From Hypomesus transpacificus (Eukaryota > Chordata > Actinopteri > Osmeriformes > Osmeridae): a stretch of DNA of 64,000 nucleotides. Numbering within the stretch: position 1 is the stretch's first letter; the number at the start of each line of letters is the position of its first letter. Made by a program: the position numbers and the translations under genes. The DNA lies in NCBI RefSeq assembly GCF_021917145.1, contig NC_061075.1:7401240-7465239 (forward strand), given 5' to 3'. The notes under the pieces were generated by a model. The model searched no databases and was not told where the DNA came from. It saw nothing but the letters and a program-made list of their open reading frames with translations. This document shows positions 51,201 to 64,000 of this stretch, piece by piece.

Positions 51201-51520
51201 GCATGGTCTGTATCACTGACACTCACTGGAGGCAACATGGCCATGGCAGTTTCCTTAGCGACACGGCTACAGCTTTGAATAGTAACAGGGAGAAAAGCAG
51301 GACCACCATACAAAACAGGCAACCCACATGGGAACTTCACCGTCGCATGTGGGTTTGACTAAATCCAGGTGTCTTTATGACATCACCGCTTGGCCTTTCA
51401 TCACCGCATTTGCTTGGACTTAATGTAGAGACCACTGATAATGACGGGCATGCCTGCAATGGAACACTGATGCGTGTGGGGGTGAACCCCAAAGCTATCC
51501 TTTGTAACTTTCTATTTGTA

Positions 51521-51551
<31 letters not shown>

Positions 51552-51595
51552 AGTGATTCTTTGTGTGTAAGGTGAGTGTTTCTATATATATATAT
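51521..51595. repeat. (GT)n and (TA)n microsatellite cluster
   Basis: Perfect GT at 51521-51548, then GTGTAAGGTGAGTG-like spacing and a TATATATATA run ending near 51595. Confidence 0.85.
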
Positions 51596-54100
51596 GTGTT
51601 TCTTTGTGTGTAGACACTATGTTTGTGTGTTGGTGTGTGTCTCTGATTATAGAACACAGATAGAGTACGTGTGCCATTGTCAAGCGTGTATTGCATGTCT
51701 CACAATTTCTCATTTGAGTCGTAGAATGTCTATATTAAAGCTAAATATTCCACCAGAATGTCCATTGCTGCTGAATGATTCAAAGACGACTTTGTTTGAG
51801 CCTTTATTAAAGAGGTATGTACTTGCACTCCAGTATAGTCTTACATGCTTAGTGGTTGCTTGCGTGTGCTGCACATCGTTTAGGGAAAGAAAAAACAGAT
51901 GTGGCCTTTTGTCTCCTTCTCACTACCCACATCTCTCTTCAGGGCAAGATTCATTTCCAACTGACTGCTCTTGTGAAAGGAGTCTATTAAGCGCGCACGT
52001 TTGTTTTGTTTTTTTGTTGTTGTCAAAAGACATCTTTATTATGTCAAATGGATACTTAAACCCATGGCACTGACGGATGTATTCGAATGCACACGGCCCT
52101 TACGGAGGGAAAGTGCCTTCAGCGTTCAAAGCTTTGAGCGAGAGATTCCCAGCGTATGATTTTACATGCCCACTGAGTTAGGACAGAGCAACACAACAAA
52201 GCCGGCTATCGTTCCGACAGGCGGAGATTCATCTGGGACTGATTTCCCCACAGTGCATCACAGAGACCTCTGCTGGTCAGGGAGTCAGGAGAGGGGGAGG
52301 AGAGGAGGCCAAAAACGTGTCACCAGCCTACTGTCCACCCACTCTCAAGCTATCAAACCTGTGCACTCATTCACTGGCCTTTGTGGACGTAGAGGACATA
52401 TAAAGCTTGTCAGTCGGTGATAAAAGGGAATGCTAATGTCAGAGAGAAAGGTGGAGGATAAGAACAGCCGTAGTACCTCTGTTTATGCTTATTGAAGGAA
52501 CTGCTTCAGGGGATGTTGGGCACAATAGAACTGCCCAGCCCCTTTCAGACAGGTGGCATTGTGGGACTTATGGACCTGGTCAAATCCGAGTTTGTAAGGC
52601 CACATTTTACAAACAGACCCCGGGGCCAGAGAAAGGGTGAAGGTCTCCGACAATAATTTACCAAGCCGCTGGCCTTTTAACGTCTGGTGTAACCCCAGAA
52701 GTGATGTAATTAGTGTCGTAAAGCCTTCAGGGTGCAGCCGAGAGCCGGGGAGAAATATGACCCTGGACCCAGACGCCTGGCCCCTTGGTCTGTGCTGTAG
52801 ACTGCTGCTGACCCTGGAGCAAGGCAGGGCGTTTGCACTTGCAACACAGTGTGCTGTCGTGGGCGTACTCCCTTGAACCCTTGAGCACATCCAGAGCTGA
52901 TATACTACTCTTTCCATTATCGATTTGTGCCTAACAGGTATGGTCGAGGAGAGGGAAATCAATTCCGTCTCTCAGGGAATTGCAAGCTCAATGACAACGT
53001 AGACACCTTTTGTCAATTTCAAAGCCATCTTGATATTGTATTTGTACTTGAGATAGACTGAACAGATCTTTGCCAATCAGAAAACGGAATTGACTTGTTA
53101 ATAAACTATCTGTCATTTACTATCTGGGGTTTAATGGCTAGGTTGGAACGACAGTGAATTTACCAACTGTATCACACAGTCAATTTGATACAATTTTGCA
53201 TCCAACAGTATTTTTTTCTTCTAGCACGCCACGTCAACTCTGCAGATGGTCCTGTACAGTCCGAATACCATTTAGTTCCATCAGTAGAGGTACTAAAGGT
53301 TTTCCTTTATTCCGGTAGAGCTCTTTAGCTAACAGGAGAACCCTGTGAACATGCTAATGTGCTTTAGCGACTATGTAACAGGCCAACAAGTCTCCCTCCC
53401 CCCTTTTCTTTCTTACAGTGGCAAAACGACCAGCCTGACTAGAATCACTCCACCAAGCTCAGTCCACAAGTTGTCGAGCCTTATGCATTTATGCATGGAA
53501 ACCTCTGAAACTTTTATAACGGTGCGCCATTAATCTGCGTGCCATTTTTAAAAGCGGGAATTAAATTTTCATTCGTATTTGCCTTCCCTTCTCACTCTGT
53601 CTCTCTCTCCCCGGTTAGCCCCTGTCCGCCGGGCCGCCTACCCCGGGCCGGTGAAATATTTAGCAGTACTGAATCACACGTTGGGAGGAGAAGCTCTGTC
53701 TCTGCTGTGGCTTCGCTGGATCTCAGCGGTGCACACGGACTGCACAGAGACGAGCCACCTGAAAGAGAACCACAGTGAGAGGAATAACAGAGAAACCGTG
53801 AGAGGATAGTTTAAGAGGATCACATGCTCAGTGACTAGGGGGACACTGTCAATATGAATGTAACACACACACACAATAATGTTTAAATATTTACTGGTAC
53901 GTAAAGGAATACATAGATATAAGCCTAGAGCATTAGGCCTATAGTTTTTCAAGAGGTGCAAAACTAAAAAATTACTGCCAGGAAAAAGTATGTTATGGTA
54001 CCAAAAATATATGACACAATTATATTTTAAATAGGCTAACAGTTATCTTTTATACACCTCTGTAAATGGTAAATAAGTTCTTGAATCGTGAGTACAAAAA

Positions 54101-55409
54101 GTTTAAGGGGCCCGAAGCAGTCCCCCCTTCCTCGCAGCCCCGCCCCGCTATGTGAACCGGGGTGAATGGAGAGACCGCTGAGTGTAGCCAGAGGGAGCGA
54201 GCCATGTGCTGAAGGAGGGAGAGGGCGCGCGAGAGAAAACCACCGTGACTCAAAAAAAAGGAAAAAAAAAATAATGTCGGCTTCACCGGGCTGTTCACCA
54301 CACACTGAGGAGAGTGAAGAGCGACACTGGGCATGAAGCAGGATAATCTTTCTCTCCGAAGCAACCACAAACAACGCAGGTAGAAATCGCAGTGCAACTT
54401 TGCCTTATATGCTGGGTCCCTGTGAATGCGCTACATGCTTCGGCAGCGGAACGGCGAAACCACAAGAAGGACGAGAAGAGAACGTAATCAAGAAAGCAAG
54501 TTATTTTGCCAACTTTGTCTTAAATGGAAATTAAAGTGCATACGGAAAATGACTTTAGTTTCAATGTCGGCTTGTGAGCGACTGAAAAGGAAAATTGGAC
54601 ATTTCGCGTGCACCTAGATCTTCATGGATTGGTATGCAATTGCAGGATCGTGTCATTTTAAGTGTCGTTCGAAGGAGCGGGGGCTACGTATGCTTGACTA
54701 TATTATAGGCTATTGGCAATTAGAAATTAAGTGAACGTCAAAGACCTGTAAACGTTGAGTTGAATGGACAGAATTTTCTTGCAAATATTTGCAATAGAGG
54801 ACTGTAATTAACTACGATTAGGCTACTACCATGCTGAAAGAAACAGTGCAGACTGGATAGAATTGACTGATTTACGCCAAGGAAAGTTTTCAAAAGTAGC
54901 CTATGCTGGAGAGGAATGGATATAAAGGACAAACGCCAGTTTCTTTGGTTTCACCGAGTACTCAACTTGATTTGATGAATGTCTTATTCTGAGGGTATAG
55001 AATATACCTCATTTGTCAATCACATCAACTGAAGAAAATGGATTGTAATAGTTATAGGAAAAGTTTACCGTTCATGAGTAGCAGAGCAAGCTGAGCACAC
55101 AGCAGGCGCAAACATCGAATTAGTAATGAAACGTTAATGGATGATAATTAAGTTGAACTCACTGCTCCATCTGATTAGACTTTTTCATGTTCTCACAAAT
55201 GGGAATGTACAGTCTGAAATCACGTTGTGTATTTTCAATTTGAGTGGACAAAACAACTTGGAATTTGAACGTGAACTGGAACTAACCATATACGACTTGG
55301 AGAACATCATGCCTAGCCTGTCTGAAAAGCAATATCAATAAGTAATCGTATTGATATACTCATAATTTCATTGATAAGGACGCAGCTTTTTCATCGCATT
55401 TTGCCCACA
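54101..55409 (+). promoter_or_regulatory. efna2 promoter and 5' UTR region
   Basis: The 54110-54260 segment is CpG-bearing (CCCCGCCCCGC, GGGCGCGCGAGAG), unlike the AT-rich flanks. A TATAAAG lies at 54921-54927, about 490 bp before the first in-frame ATG. The transcription start could be at either place, so the 5' UTR may be about 0.5 or up to 1.2 kb. Several short upstream ATG frames exist in the leader. Confidence 0.4.
54921..54927 (+). promoter_or_regulatory. possible TATA box upstream of efna2
   Basis: GGATATAAAGGAC matches a TATA consensus. Its position relative to the coding exon is plausible, but no start site can be fixed from sequence alone. Confidence 0.25.
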
Positions 55410-55549
55410 ATGGACAAGAAGTATCTAACTTATCAAATGGAGTTGACGCTTCTGCTTGTTGCCCTCTTATCTTGGGTCGCTGTATTGGCGGACGATAGCA
55501 AGCTGATATCCGACAGATATGCAGTATACTGGAACAGTACCAATCCCAG
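55410..55549 (+). CDS. efna2: ephrin-A first coding exon, probably ephrin-A2 (partial)
   Basis: Only exon 1 is inside the window. It encodes a signal peptide (hydrophobic MELTLLLVALLSWVAVLA) and the start of the receptor-binding domain, SDRYAVYWNSTNPR, the hallmark opening of ephrin-A ligands. The exon stops after AG at 55549 with donor GTAAGG, phase 2, at the position expected for ephrin-A genes. Ephrin-As are GPI-anchored ligands of EphA receptors used in axon guidance and tissue boundaries. The exon alone does not separate EFNA2 from EFNA5; linkage to fam174c, as on human 19p13.3, favours efna2. Two in-frame ATGs exist: 55410 (A at -3, G at +4) adds nine residues before the second at 55437, which gives a more standard signal peptide. 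The exon 2 acceptor and the GPI signal lie beyond the edge. Confidence 0.85.
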
Positions 55550-58500
55550 GTAAGGAACAGTAGCTTATTTAGAAGCATCTTCGGTCACATATCCTTGCCT
55601 CACATACAAGTAAAAACTCGAATACTCCAACCGATCCTCCCGTCTTGTTTTAGTGGGCTATTAAGTGAATGTAGGCCTGCAAAACACAGTCCCCCGAAAT
55701 GTTCAGAAACAACCAACAAACCTTTGCTTTCTTCTTCAAATAGTGGATGGTTATACTTACATTTTGGTACTACTAGGAATTCTCATTTTTCAGACCGGTG
55801 ACGTTTGTTTTGCGGAGTAGCCTACAAAGTGATAACAAGACACGAAGAGCAACATTTTAAATGCCACATTTGATCAAGCATTACTCTCCTATAAGGAAAT
55901 GGAGCAGTAGGTTAGTCATCCATTGACATATGTAGCCCTGACAAATAGTTTCAGCTTAAGGGACAACTCTGAACTGAACATCAACCAATTTAGTCTCAAA
56001 TGATTGCCTTACTTTGGTGCATGCAGCCGGCCAGTTACAAGATGGATAGTTTCTCATATTTATTTCTATGATTTACAACCTAGGTTACACCTTACACTTT
56101 GTTTTTAACCTAGGTTACACCTTGTTTTTAAAGTGAAGAGATTTTCAGAAAGGACTGATGTTGAAGTAAGAATAATTTACTACAAAGTGTTTTTATTTGT
56201 TTGTTTAGTCAAATACATAGTATCAACAACTAATCATAATGCTTTACGACCCTATTTATCCTGGAAACGTATTTCAATACATTTTTTCAAACACTTAGAG
56301 TGTAAGCATGTCCTGTACCAACCACCAATTTCTCTGACATCCATGTCTGCATTCCACTTTAACACAACCAGTTTTGCTCAATAGCATATCTTTGTTTAAA
56401 CAAAATAATAAAGCAGGAGTTTCATTTGGCTGCCTCTGGGGGTCTTTGACATGTAAGGTCAAATGTTTCATTTTGATATGTATTTTGAGTTTAATGTCCC
56501 CTTTCATACTTTAATTAGATTTGTAGGGATGCAAAATTTAGTTTTCATCTGAATCAAGTTTCTTCTACATCTGTGTTGTTGACTCCACATTCGAATATAC
56601 AGAATATTCCCCAAAATAAGTGAGATTTTTTGGGAGCAGAAGATAGCCCAACAAAGTATGTTCTTCCTGCTCTAAAAGGGTGTTGAACAAAAGAAAGCAA
56701 TTCAACAAAACAGTTTAGAATGTGTGTTACTTGAATGTTCCAGGTTTCTAGCGTAGAAAAATGAATCTGGGTTTTATACTACAATTCTGACTTGATGACT
56801 AAACTTTAGGTGGGAATTAATAGTGGCTATAGACAAAGTGTTCAGACAGTTATATATATCCAGTGCTGAGATCTCCAGACAGGTTTTTCAGAAGTGTCCT
56901 TAAGCAGGCCTTGGAGATTAAAGGTGACCCCCATATTACAAACTGCTACACGCTTGTGTAGTGATGATTCAATGAAGTGTATGCACTTTATTGCTTGCTG
57001 CCCCAGCCTTCAGGGACTACATATTGGGGAAGTTTATTTTGAAGACCAATCCTGAATATTTTTTAGATATTCACGTTTCTCAGAGATGCACAGATACAAA
57101 CGTAATACCATGCAAAGACGTGAAGTATAATTGTTTTGTACAAGGCGACCATTGCTGTAGATAACTGCAGTTTAAAGGAGTGCTTTAAAAGCTGAATATG
57201 TTTTAGTTCACATCATTACTGTTCAAAACCATCTCCTATGGTGTGCGTTATATGATAATTATCGCTCTAACTAAACCTAAGCGTTGACTGGGTATCCAAA
57301 TATAAGATATTTCTAGATATAAATTAAATGCCGCCACAGAATTGAATAGTTCTACTTGTAGCTTGGTTGAATGGCCATCTAACTTTTGCAATCCCATAGT
57401 TTTTGTAGGGTTCTTATCTTTTTAAATTTGGTTTCCAGAATGTTCTAGAATTCATACTGTTAAAACTAACAATGCAGTTTTCTGTTTCACGGTGTAAGTT
57501 GCTTACAATTGACAATGACACAGTGATTTGATGGATGTTTACCCAATAAATTTCAAGGTATTCTTTCCTCATGATATCTTGGGCCCTCTCCCCTCTGACC
57601 TACATTTGCTGAGGCTATTGGAAAACATGGAGATGAGCGTGAAGACTAGTTGGCTAGGGAGGACTGTCCAGATTATAATGTACAAAGTGGTTATAGTTTT
57701 GAGGGCAAACTTTGAAGTGAGAGACCGACAGACCATTTCCCCAAATCATGAAGTACTTTCCGGAAGGTTTGATCTTGGAAGTTTGACCTTGGAAGTTAGT
57801 CGTTAGTTTGAAGTCGCTGATTTCACTGTGGTTCCCTCTAGGTGGCGTTGCATCGTGTTTGCTCTGGTGATATTACTGCTCCGCCATTTTCTCATTCATT
57901 GATGGGAGACATTTTCGGTATGTCGACAGCCGAAACAATAGCTTGACATAGACTATCCTTAAAGTTGGCCACAAATAATGTTTGAACAGGTAAAAATCAC
58001 CTTGACGTGGAGTTGAATTGCAAACAAGAGGTCGTTGGGTATCGACAGATTTTATTAGCTTAGTGGAAAAAGCAAATTAATTTGGAAATTTCTTAAACTG
58101 AACTGGTTTTGAAATACTTTAAAATGGTGGCATAACCTGCCAGTACACTGAAAATAACTGCCATCGTTGAAGGGTTTAAAATAGCATGTTTATCGCTTCT
58201 ATGGGTATATTACATATATGTAGTTGCACTGTATTTGCAGTGTTGCAAAACACAACTTTTGAGATTATAGCACATTCACAGATGGATATATTCACTGTGA
58301 ATGTAGAGGTTAAATAAGGAAACACTCTGCATGTGGCTGTCTTCACTATTCACTCTCCACGCACTGTTTGCAGTGTAATGTGGTAAAGCTCCACATGAGA
58401 TGGTCTCTGTGATATATTTTAATGGCTGGTTGTGTTTGTGATTTATGCATTAGTACCTTAGGTGTAGCAAAGTAGTAATATTTTAAGGCGTTGTAACACA

Positions 58501-61500
58501 ATACTATGTTTTCTGTTTCTCAAGTAGGATTTTTAGCCCGTTCCCTCCTGTAGATAGAAACCTAGCGTTGTTAAATCTCCCCCTGTTCCAGATGAAGACT
58601 CATTTTTCTGTTTCCACTGACTAGTACTTTGGGGGTCAGTCCACAGTTGTGCGTTCACCAGATGTGCTCGTTATTAATTTGAGGTATTTTGGGATAGCGA
58701 TTTTCTCTTCCCCGTGTTTTGATATTGACCTTTTTGTAGAGCGACACATGGAGTTAATTTAGTAAGTTGATGTTTCCATCTCCTCATAAACATGACTTGG
58801 GTTCAAAACCAGGTGAAAAACAAAACAGTCTTCATGTACTCGTTCAAATACATGACAAGGGGGTGAACCACTCTGGTGAACACTGCTGAGATCCCTAAAA
58901 CTATGACTGATCCCGTGATGGTGCAGCATTATTGTAGCTGGGCCAGCACAAGAGTTCTTTCTCAGTGACTTAATTGAGTGATGGTTGTGGATTACACTGT
59001 GGAGAAAGTACATAGAATGATCTGTGTCCCGATAAAAGTTCATCTGCCTCTCTGGAATAGGAAATAAGCAGTTTTCCATGACGGAGAGCATAATTACTCG
59101 TTATTTGGAGAATTCGATTAAATGAAAAGATTGTCCGCAGCGATCACTAACATAAAACACTGCTTCCTTTTAGCCAGCCGTTACGTGGTGCCATGCAGAC
59201 TAGAGCTTCAATTAATTTAGTTCTTGAATTAATTTAGTTTCAAGTCTTATGACTGTACCGCTGATGTTTAGAATAGTGTGGGGTGAGGGGGGAGCTTATT
59301 AATCTTTTTTATTTATTTTTAAGAATGTGAATATCAATGACTATATTAATTTTATAATAAAAATGCAAAAGTCTCACACAGATCCATCTTTTAGCTCAGA
59401 GTAGGCCATTAATGGCTTGACACAATGTTACATCTAAGGGCTCCAACATCTCATTAAAGATTAAAGTTGGTGCATAATATCTATATAAGCAATTGATATG
59501 AAAGAGGAATTGACTAATCAGTAATCTAGGTTCAAAGCTTCATTAAATAAAATGACCCTGACGGTGTGAAAGCCCAGAGTCTGACTCATTTGCTAGAACA
59601 CAACCATCCGTTTCCAGTGTTAATCAAAGTTGTGCAAATGTGAGACGCAATGGAACTGGGATAGTTTATATTCTTTGTCCCAATGTTCCGACACTTGCAC
59701 AGTAGTAACTGCTAGCTTGACCTTACAGAGTAAATTACGTTGACTAATATTTCATCTGTAGCTGTCCCACACAGCAACTGTATTTGAAAGTGCTCCAGGC
59801 TGAGTCCGGTAAATGTTTTTTCTGCTCCTAGGGGCGAGCTCTTTCAGACTAGGAACATTGCATTTGTTGTAGATGTGTCCTGTCTGAAATGTGAGTCGTG
59901 AACAAATAAAGCGAGTTTCTTGTAACTCCGGTATCTGTCTTCCAAATCAGTGAGTCACCAACCTCTTGTGACCTCCCCCCCTCATTATTCTCACCTAGCG
60001 GGACTGGAAAACACCGTACCTGTCGCACAGGCAGTACGCAGAGTACTGACAATCTGGTCTATGTAACTTGTTCTCTCTGCCATGGTCTCATAAGGTCATG
60101 GGTGACAACCAATGGTTCCTTGTTTGATTTATGTATTTGGAATCAATAGGTAAATAGCCCTCTAACAGAGTATCAACACTGCATCAATCCTTATTCGCCA
60201 CTCATGCATTTTAATGCTTGACCCACATTCAAGCCTTGAATACCCAGTCTTGTGTACCAAGAGAACTGAGAAACGGTGAACTTTGTGAGGTGCTCTGGAG
60301 CTACAATGACACAGTTGGAAAACGAGGACAAAAGGGAAACCGTTTTGTAATCTTGTGTTGATCAAGTTAGTGAATTATTTAATTAGAATCAGGCTACATA
60401 ACCTTGATGGATAAAACCGATCATGTGTCCCGAACAAAAACTCTTATTCTGAATACCTCTCCGTAAATGTCTTTATGATATTTGTCTTATTTTAGCATAC
60501 TTTAGAATAATATTACATGGTCGAAAGATTGACTTCCAGTTTACTGTTGAAGGATCACTTCTTGGGATTATAATCCCCAAAAAACTATTACAGAAATGTT
60601 TTAGATATTGATGTTTAAACCGTTTACAGCTTACATGTTTTTCTTTAGGCTTTCCAATAAAGAATAACATTAATGGGATTTACGTGCAATGTATATAAAT
60701 GTATCTTTATTTCTGTTTTACATCTCTACCAAACACTATAAAGTACTAGCAGTTAATTGCTTAAATGTCCTAATAGCTCCTTGCTCGTAAAAGCATTGCA
60801 GAGCATTTGACAAATATAAATGTTGGTAAGTTTGTATGGACCCTCGTAAAAGAAGAAAAAAAAGAACCCACAGCGTTTCCCCTAATTAATCCTCAGTAAT
60901 AGTTTACATTTATTGACGCAAATGTACATGGACACAGCATATTAAAACTCTGCTCTTCCTTCTCTCGCCTCTCCACTACCCTTTTATTTGGTTCTCGTTC
61001 GGTCTTTCTCTCCAAATGAACCTTAATGAAATCACTGTAATGGACAGATGCTTCTTCAGAGAGTAAAAAGCTATTTTAGCCTGTTTCCGGTAAATGTCTC
61101 ATTGCTCCCTCATTTATGAAGTTTTATAATGCTGTTTTTTACCCAGTACTTAGCCAGTGAAAAGTACGAGGGGCACTTTTGTGTGTCTATTTTGTGTGGC
61201 TCGCTGTATTCAATCATGAAGAGACATGGTGTACTAATGGGGAACCTTCATGGTTGAATGAGGATGGAAAGTGTATGGAAAGGTAACACTGTACAGTAAT
61301 AACAGCGTGCATGGGAGCACAGCCGGTCAAGGAGATGGTGTCTCCGGCACTACCTTGCATTTTGCTTGTAAGAATTTTACGACTTCTCTCTGAAAGTGCT
61401 TTCCCATCTAAATCCATTCCTCTCACCGGACCAAAAAGGATATCTTAGCCTTGATAAGAGCATCCCCTGTTCTTGGAACTATAATATGAAAGTCTAACAG

Positions 61501-64000
61501 GCCATGACCTGTACTCTTTACTGTGTTCTCGCACTCTATAGAGTGCAGGTATACATTGGGCGCGGTTCTAGAGTCTGTACCATCTCACCATGTCATGCTA
61601 GGCTTGATACTGTTTTGATTGAAACAATATGACGCTGTGGAAACAAATTAACATTCCTACCAAGGGATGAAGTCCAGTGTTTGTTGGTTCAGAACTGAAG
61701 AAGAAACGGATGCTCTGCAAAGCAAAAAGGTATCTGTGTGCAGACCACTTGGAGTACTTCTGTTTCACATCAACTTTAATGGAAAGAATTCTATACAAAG
61801 CTTCGTGTGGACGGCGACCAAAGAAAGATTGCTGGACTTGAGCCTGGCAGTGAGATTAACCTCTGTTTAGTCAATCTTCTGGGGATCGCACGCTTTTAAA
61901 ATGATCTGTTTGGTACTTTTCAGATAACATCGGCTTTAAATTATGTGTTGATAAAAAGGACATGAAGAATGATATTGAGAATCGTCTATCCGTTAAGGTC
62001 GCAATTTAGAAAATGGTACTAATAAAAAATACACGTCAATTATTCCTAATGTGCATCGCCGTTTTAGCTACAATTAAACCATCCTAAAAATATATTTGTG
62101 TGCCAGTTATACTTGTTCTTCTATTGATTACTACTGACTAAAACTGATTTAAAAGTGACAGTTCTTCTGGCATTTTAAAGTTTAGGTTGTAATATATACA
62201 GTAAAAAAATAAACATAAAAATTATATCGAGTTTTTTAAAACACAAGTTCAAAAGATTTTCACAAATGGGAGTGCAAACCAAAATGCTACTTTTCTTTCT
62301 CAATAAAAAATTATATACAATCAATAATATTTTGCAGAAAAATATTTTACATAAATTCTAAGCGTTGAAAGTTGTTTTGCTTGGCATATTGTCAATCCTT
62401 GTATCCAATTATTGGGATCCCAACATTTCTTAAAGTAGTAGTAGAATTTGGCAGTGGTGGCAGAAGTTCTGATTGTTATCAAATGCAAGTTCGGAGTGAA
62501 GGAATATTTGGGTTATCCGAAAGAGAACCATTAATTTAGGAGAGAACTTCAGCTCTCTTGAGATGAAACAGACCTAAAAGGTCCTTATATTTACCCATAT
62601 AGTAAATGTTTAAAACCAAGACTAAAGCACTTAATAGCACTCAACTCTCAGAGCAGTTTTATGCCGCTTATAGATTAGTAAAAATGCTATTGCAGTAATC
62701 GCTAGTTCAACGGACACTGTATTTCAATGCTTTCCACCAGTTTCCAATATGCTGCTTGTATACTCCCTACATGCTTGTATCCAAATGCACCAACAACATG
62801 ACATTATAGTTCAATTAGCATTTTCCATTCAGTGCCACTGCATTTTGGACTATGCTGGTGTGTTACTACCACAAAACCCTATCACTGGTTTGTTCCACTG
62901 TAAAGCTAATGAATGGCTTGTTTTACTGCTCTTGCCTGCTATTAGGGGTTTTCCATCGTATAAATCTAATTTTACAAAGTGCATTACATTGACATTCCAA
63001 GTCGCTGGCAACTTCTAGGTTTGCACGTGGCATATAGGTTACAGAAAATCTTTCCGATGACTAGTATACGTTTTTTGAGGTTTATTTGTTTAGTTTTTAA
63101 AAAAAAATCCTGCCCCTCATTTGACTGATTCTGCTCATGGATTTGAACAGGCCGGGTCTTTTTTGTCCTCCACCTGTTTCTTTTTAGCGAGGCTCGGCCG
63201 CGTGATGAGCTGGAGCGAGTGATGTCTCAGGCCCGCATGGCGCGCTCTCCAGTTGAGAGTTGGGGTGGGGGGATTTGCTGTACCACCAGTGCGCAGTAAG
63301 CTTTGACCTTCAAACAACTGGAGATTTGGGACGATGGAAATGAAATGAAAAGAATGGAAAGGGGGGGAAAAGGAGGGGGGAAACAGTGAAGAAGTGTAGC
63401 GTTGCGCCCAAGCCATCCGGGAGCTTTCTTTCCTGAATAGCAGACATGTCAAGCCTGTCATTCACATGGTCCAAAGAAAGCCCTTTGTCTGTGGGGTCTT
63501 GGGATTGGGAGAGGGAAGGAGGCGGATGGTCTAGGAGAGTCCCGAACACAAAGTACAGTTACAGGCAAGAATGTCCAACCCTTGTGCCAGATGGAACCTA
63601 CATACTGCTCCCTACATTAGTATGATTACAACGAGCGCACGTAGAAAAGGCCTGTATTAAGGTTCTTGAACATTTTTGTGGTTTTACCCAAGCTGCATGC
63701 TGTAAGTGAATCTGCTTCTTACACCCTTCTAAAACAACGTCTCAGACCTAGTTGGTGTTCTGTGTTCATTCCTTAAGATAGCAATTTATTTTCTTAAAGC
63801 TTGTTAATAATGATTGAATAATGATAGATTATGGTTTCCCATCATTCAGATTTCCTGGCACAAGGACACCCAAGGTGTCTCAGTCTTCAAGTCCCAAAAT
63901 TTACATAGCATGTTTTTTACAATCATTGTACCATTACAATAAATGGAATGAAATTAGAATCTAGTTTACAAGATTTTTTTTATTAGGACACTAAAGTTTT
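55550..64000 (+). other. efna2: efna2 intron 1 (incomplete)
   Basis: At least 8.45 kb of intron after the exon 1 donor. No ephrin exon 2 homology is visible up to the window end. The sequence is AT-rich with few simple repeats and many TAATTA, TTAAT and CATTA words, for example at 59205-59245 and 60680-60920. A 30-bp-period tandem repeat lies at 56077-56123. Long ephrin first introns often carry regulatory elements. None is proven here. Confidence 0.65.
56077..56123. repeat. 30-bp-period tandem duplication
   Basis: AACCTAGGTTACACCTT at 56077-56093 recurs at 56107-56123. Each copy contains the palindrome AACCTAGGTT. Confidence 0.85.

Larger units (their letters stand above)
47614..54100. other. 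gene-poor interval, fourth part
   Basis: No supportable exon. It contains a CTTCCTCC-type pyrimidine minisatellite (48164-48299), C-runs near 49501-49514 and 49718, a GT tract at 51521-51548 with nearby TA repeats, and an AT-rich patch with several homeodomain words at about 50560-50660. Confidence 0.5.

Noticed and set aside
55141-55341. 66-codon frame in the efna2 leader
   Set aside because: No recognisable homology. At most it is an upstream frame of unknown use, and whether the region is transcribed is not shown.

Overview
The window is nuclear DNA of a teleost fish. Genes are split by GT-AG introns, polyadenylation signals are AATAAA-type, and long CA, CT and TCAC microsatellites sit in AT-moderate non-coding DNA. 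The recognisable proteins are vertebrate. No bacterial operon, rRNA, tRNA or CRISPR array was seen, and no open frame resembles a transposase or reverse transcriptase. I cannot name the species.

About 3.8-25.8 kb is gene-dense and alternates in direction. rai2 (minus, one coding exon, 3829-5526) lies head-to-head with a nine-exon BEN-domain gene (plus, 14132-17110; possibly bend2, because RAI2 and BEND2 are neighbours on human Xp22). That gene lies tail-to-tail with an unrecognised eight-exon gene (minus, 17957-21050; predicted 583 aa). The unrecognised gene is head-to-head with aqp12 (plus, 21969-23163), which is tail-to-tail with rpp21 (minus, 23547-24507). rpp21 shares a 450-bp divergent promoter interval with fam174c (plus, 24958-25813). 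I rebuilt exon boundaries by hand; every internal junction keeps frame and the summed coding lengths are multiples of three.

About 26-54 kb holds no gene I can support. It carries simple repeats, pyrimidine tracts, a 15-bp minisatellite and AT-rich patches with clustered homeodomain or POU-type words. At 55410-55549 is the first coding exon of an ephrin-A, most likely efna2. The rest of the window is its first intron and the remaining exons lie beyond the right edge. In human, FAM174C and EFNA2 are adjacent on 19p13.3, so the gene-poor interval is probably the regulatory domain of efna2.

The genes do not form one pathway. They cover a CtBP-binding transcriptional co-regulator (rai2), a DNA-binding BEN protein, an intracellular aquaporin, an RNase P/MRP subunit, a small membrane protein and a GPI-anchored axon-guidance ligand. 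The most useful points are the clean but unidentified 583-aa gene, the BEN gene beside rai2, the non-canonical NPS boxes of aqp12, the paired head-to-head and tail-to-tail arrangements, and the desert flanking efna2.
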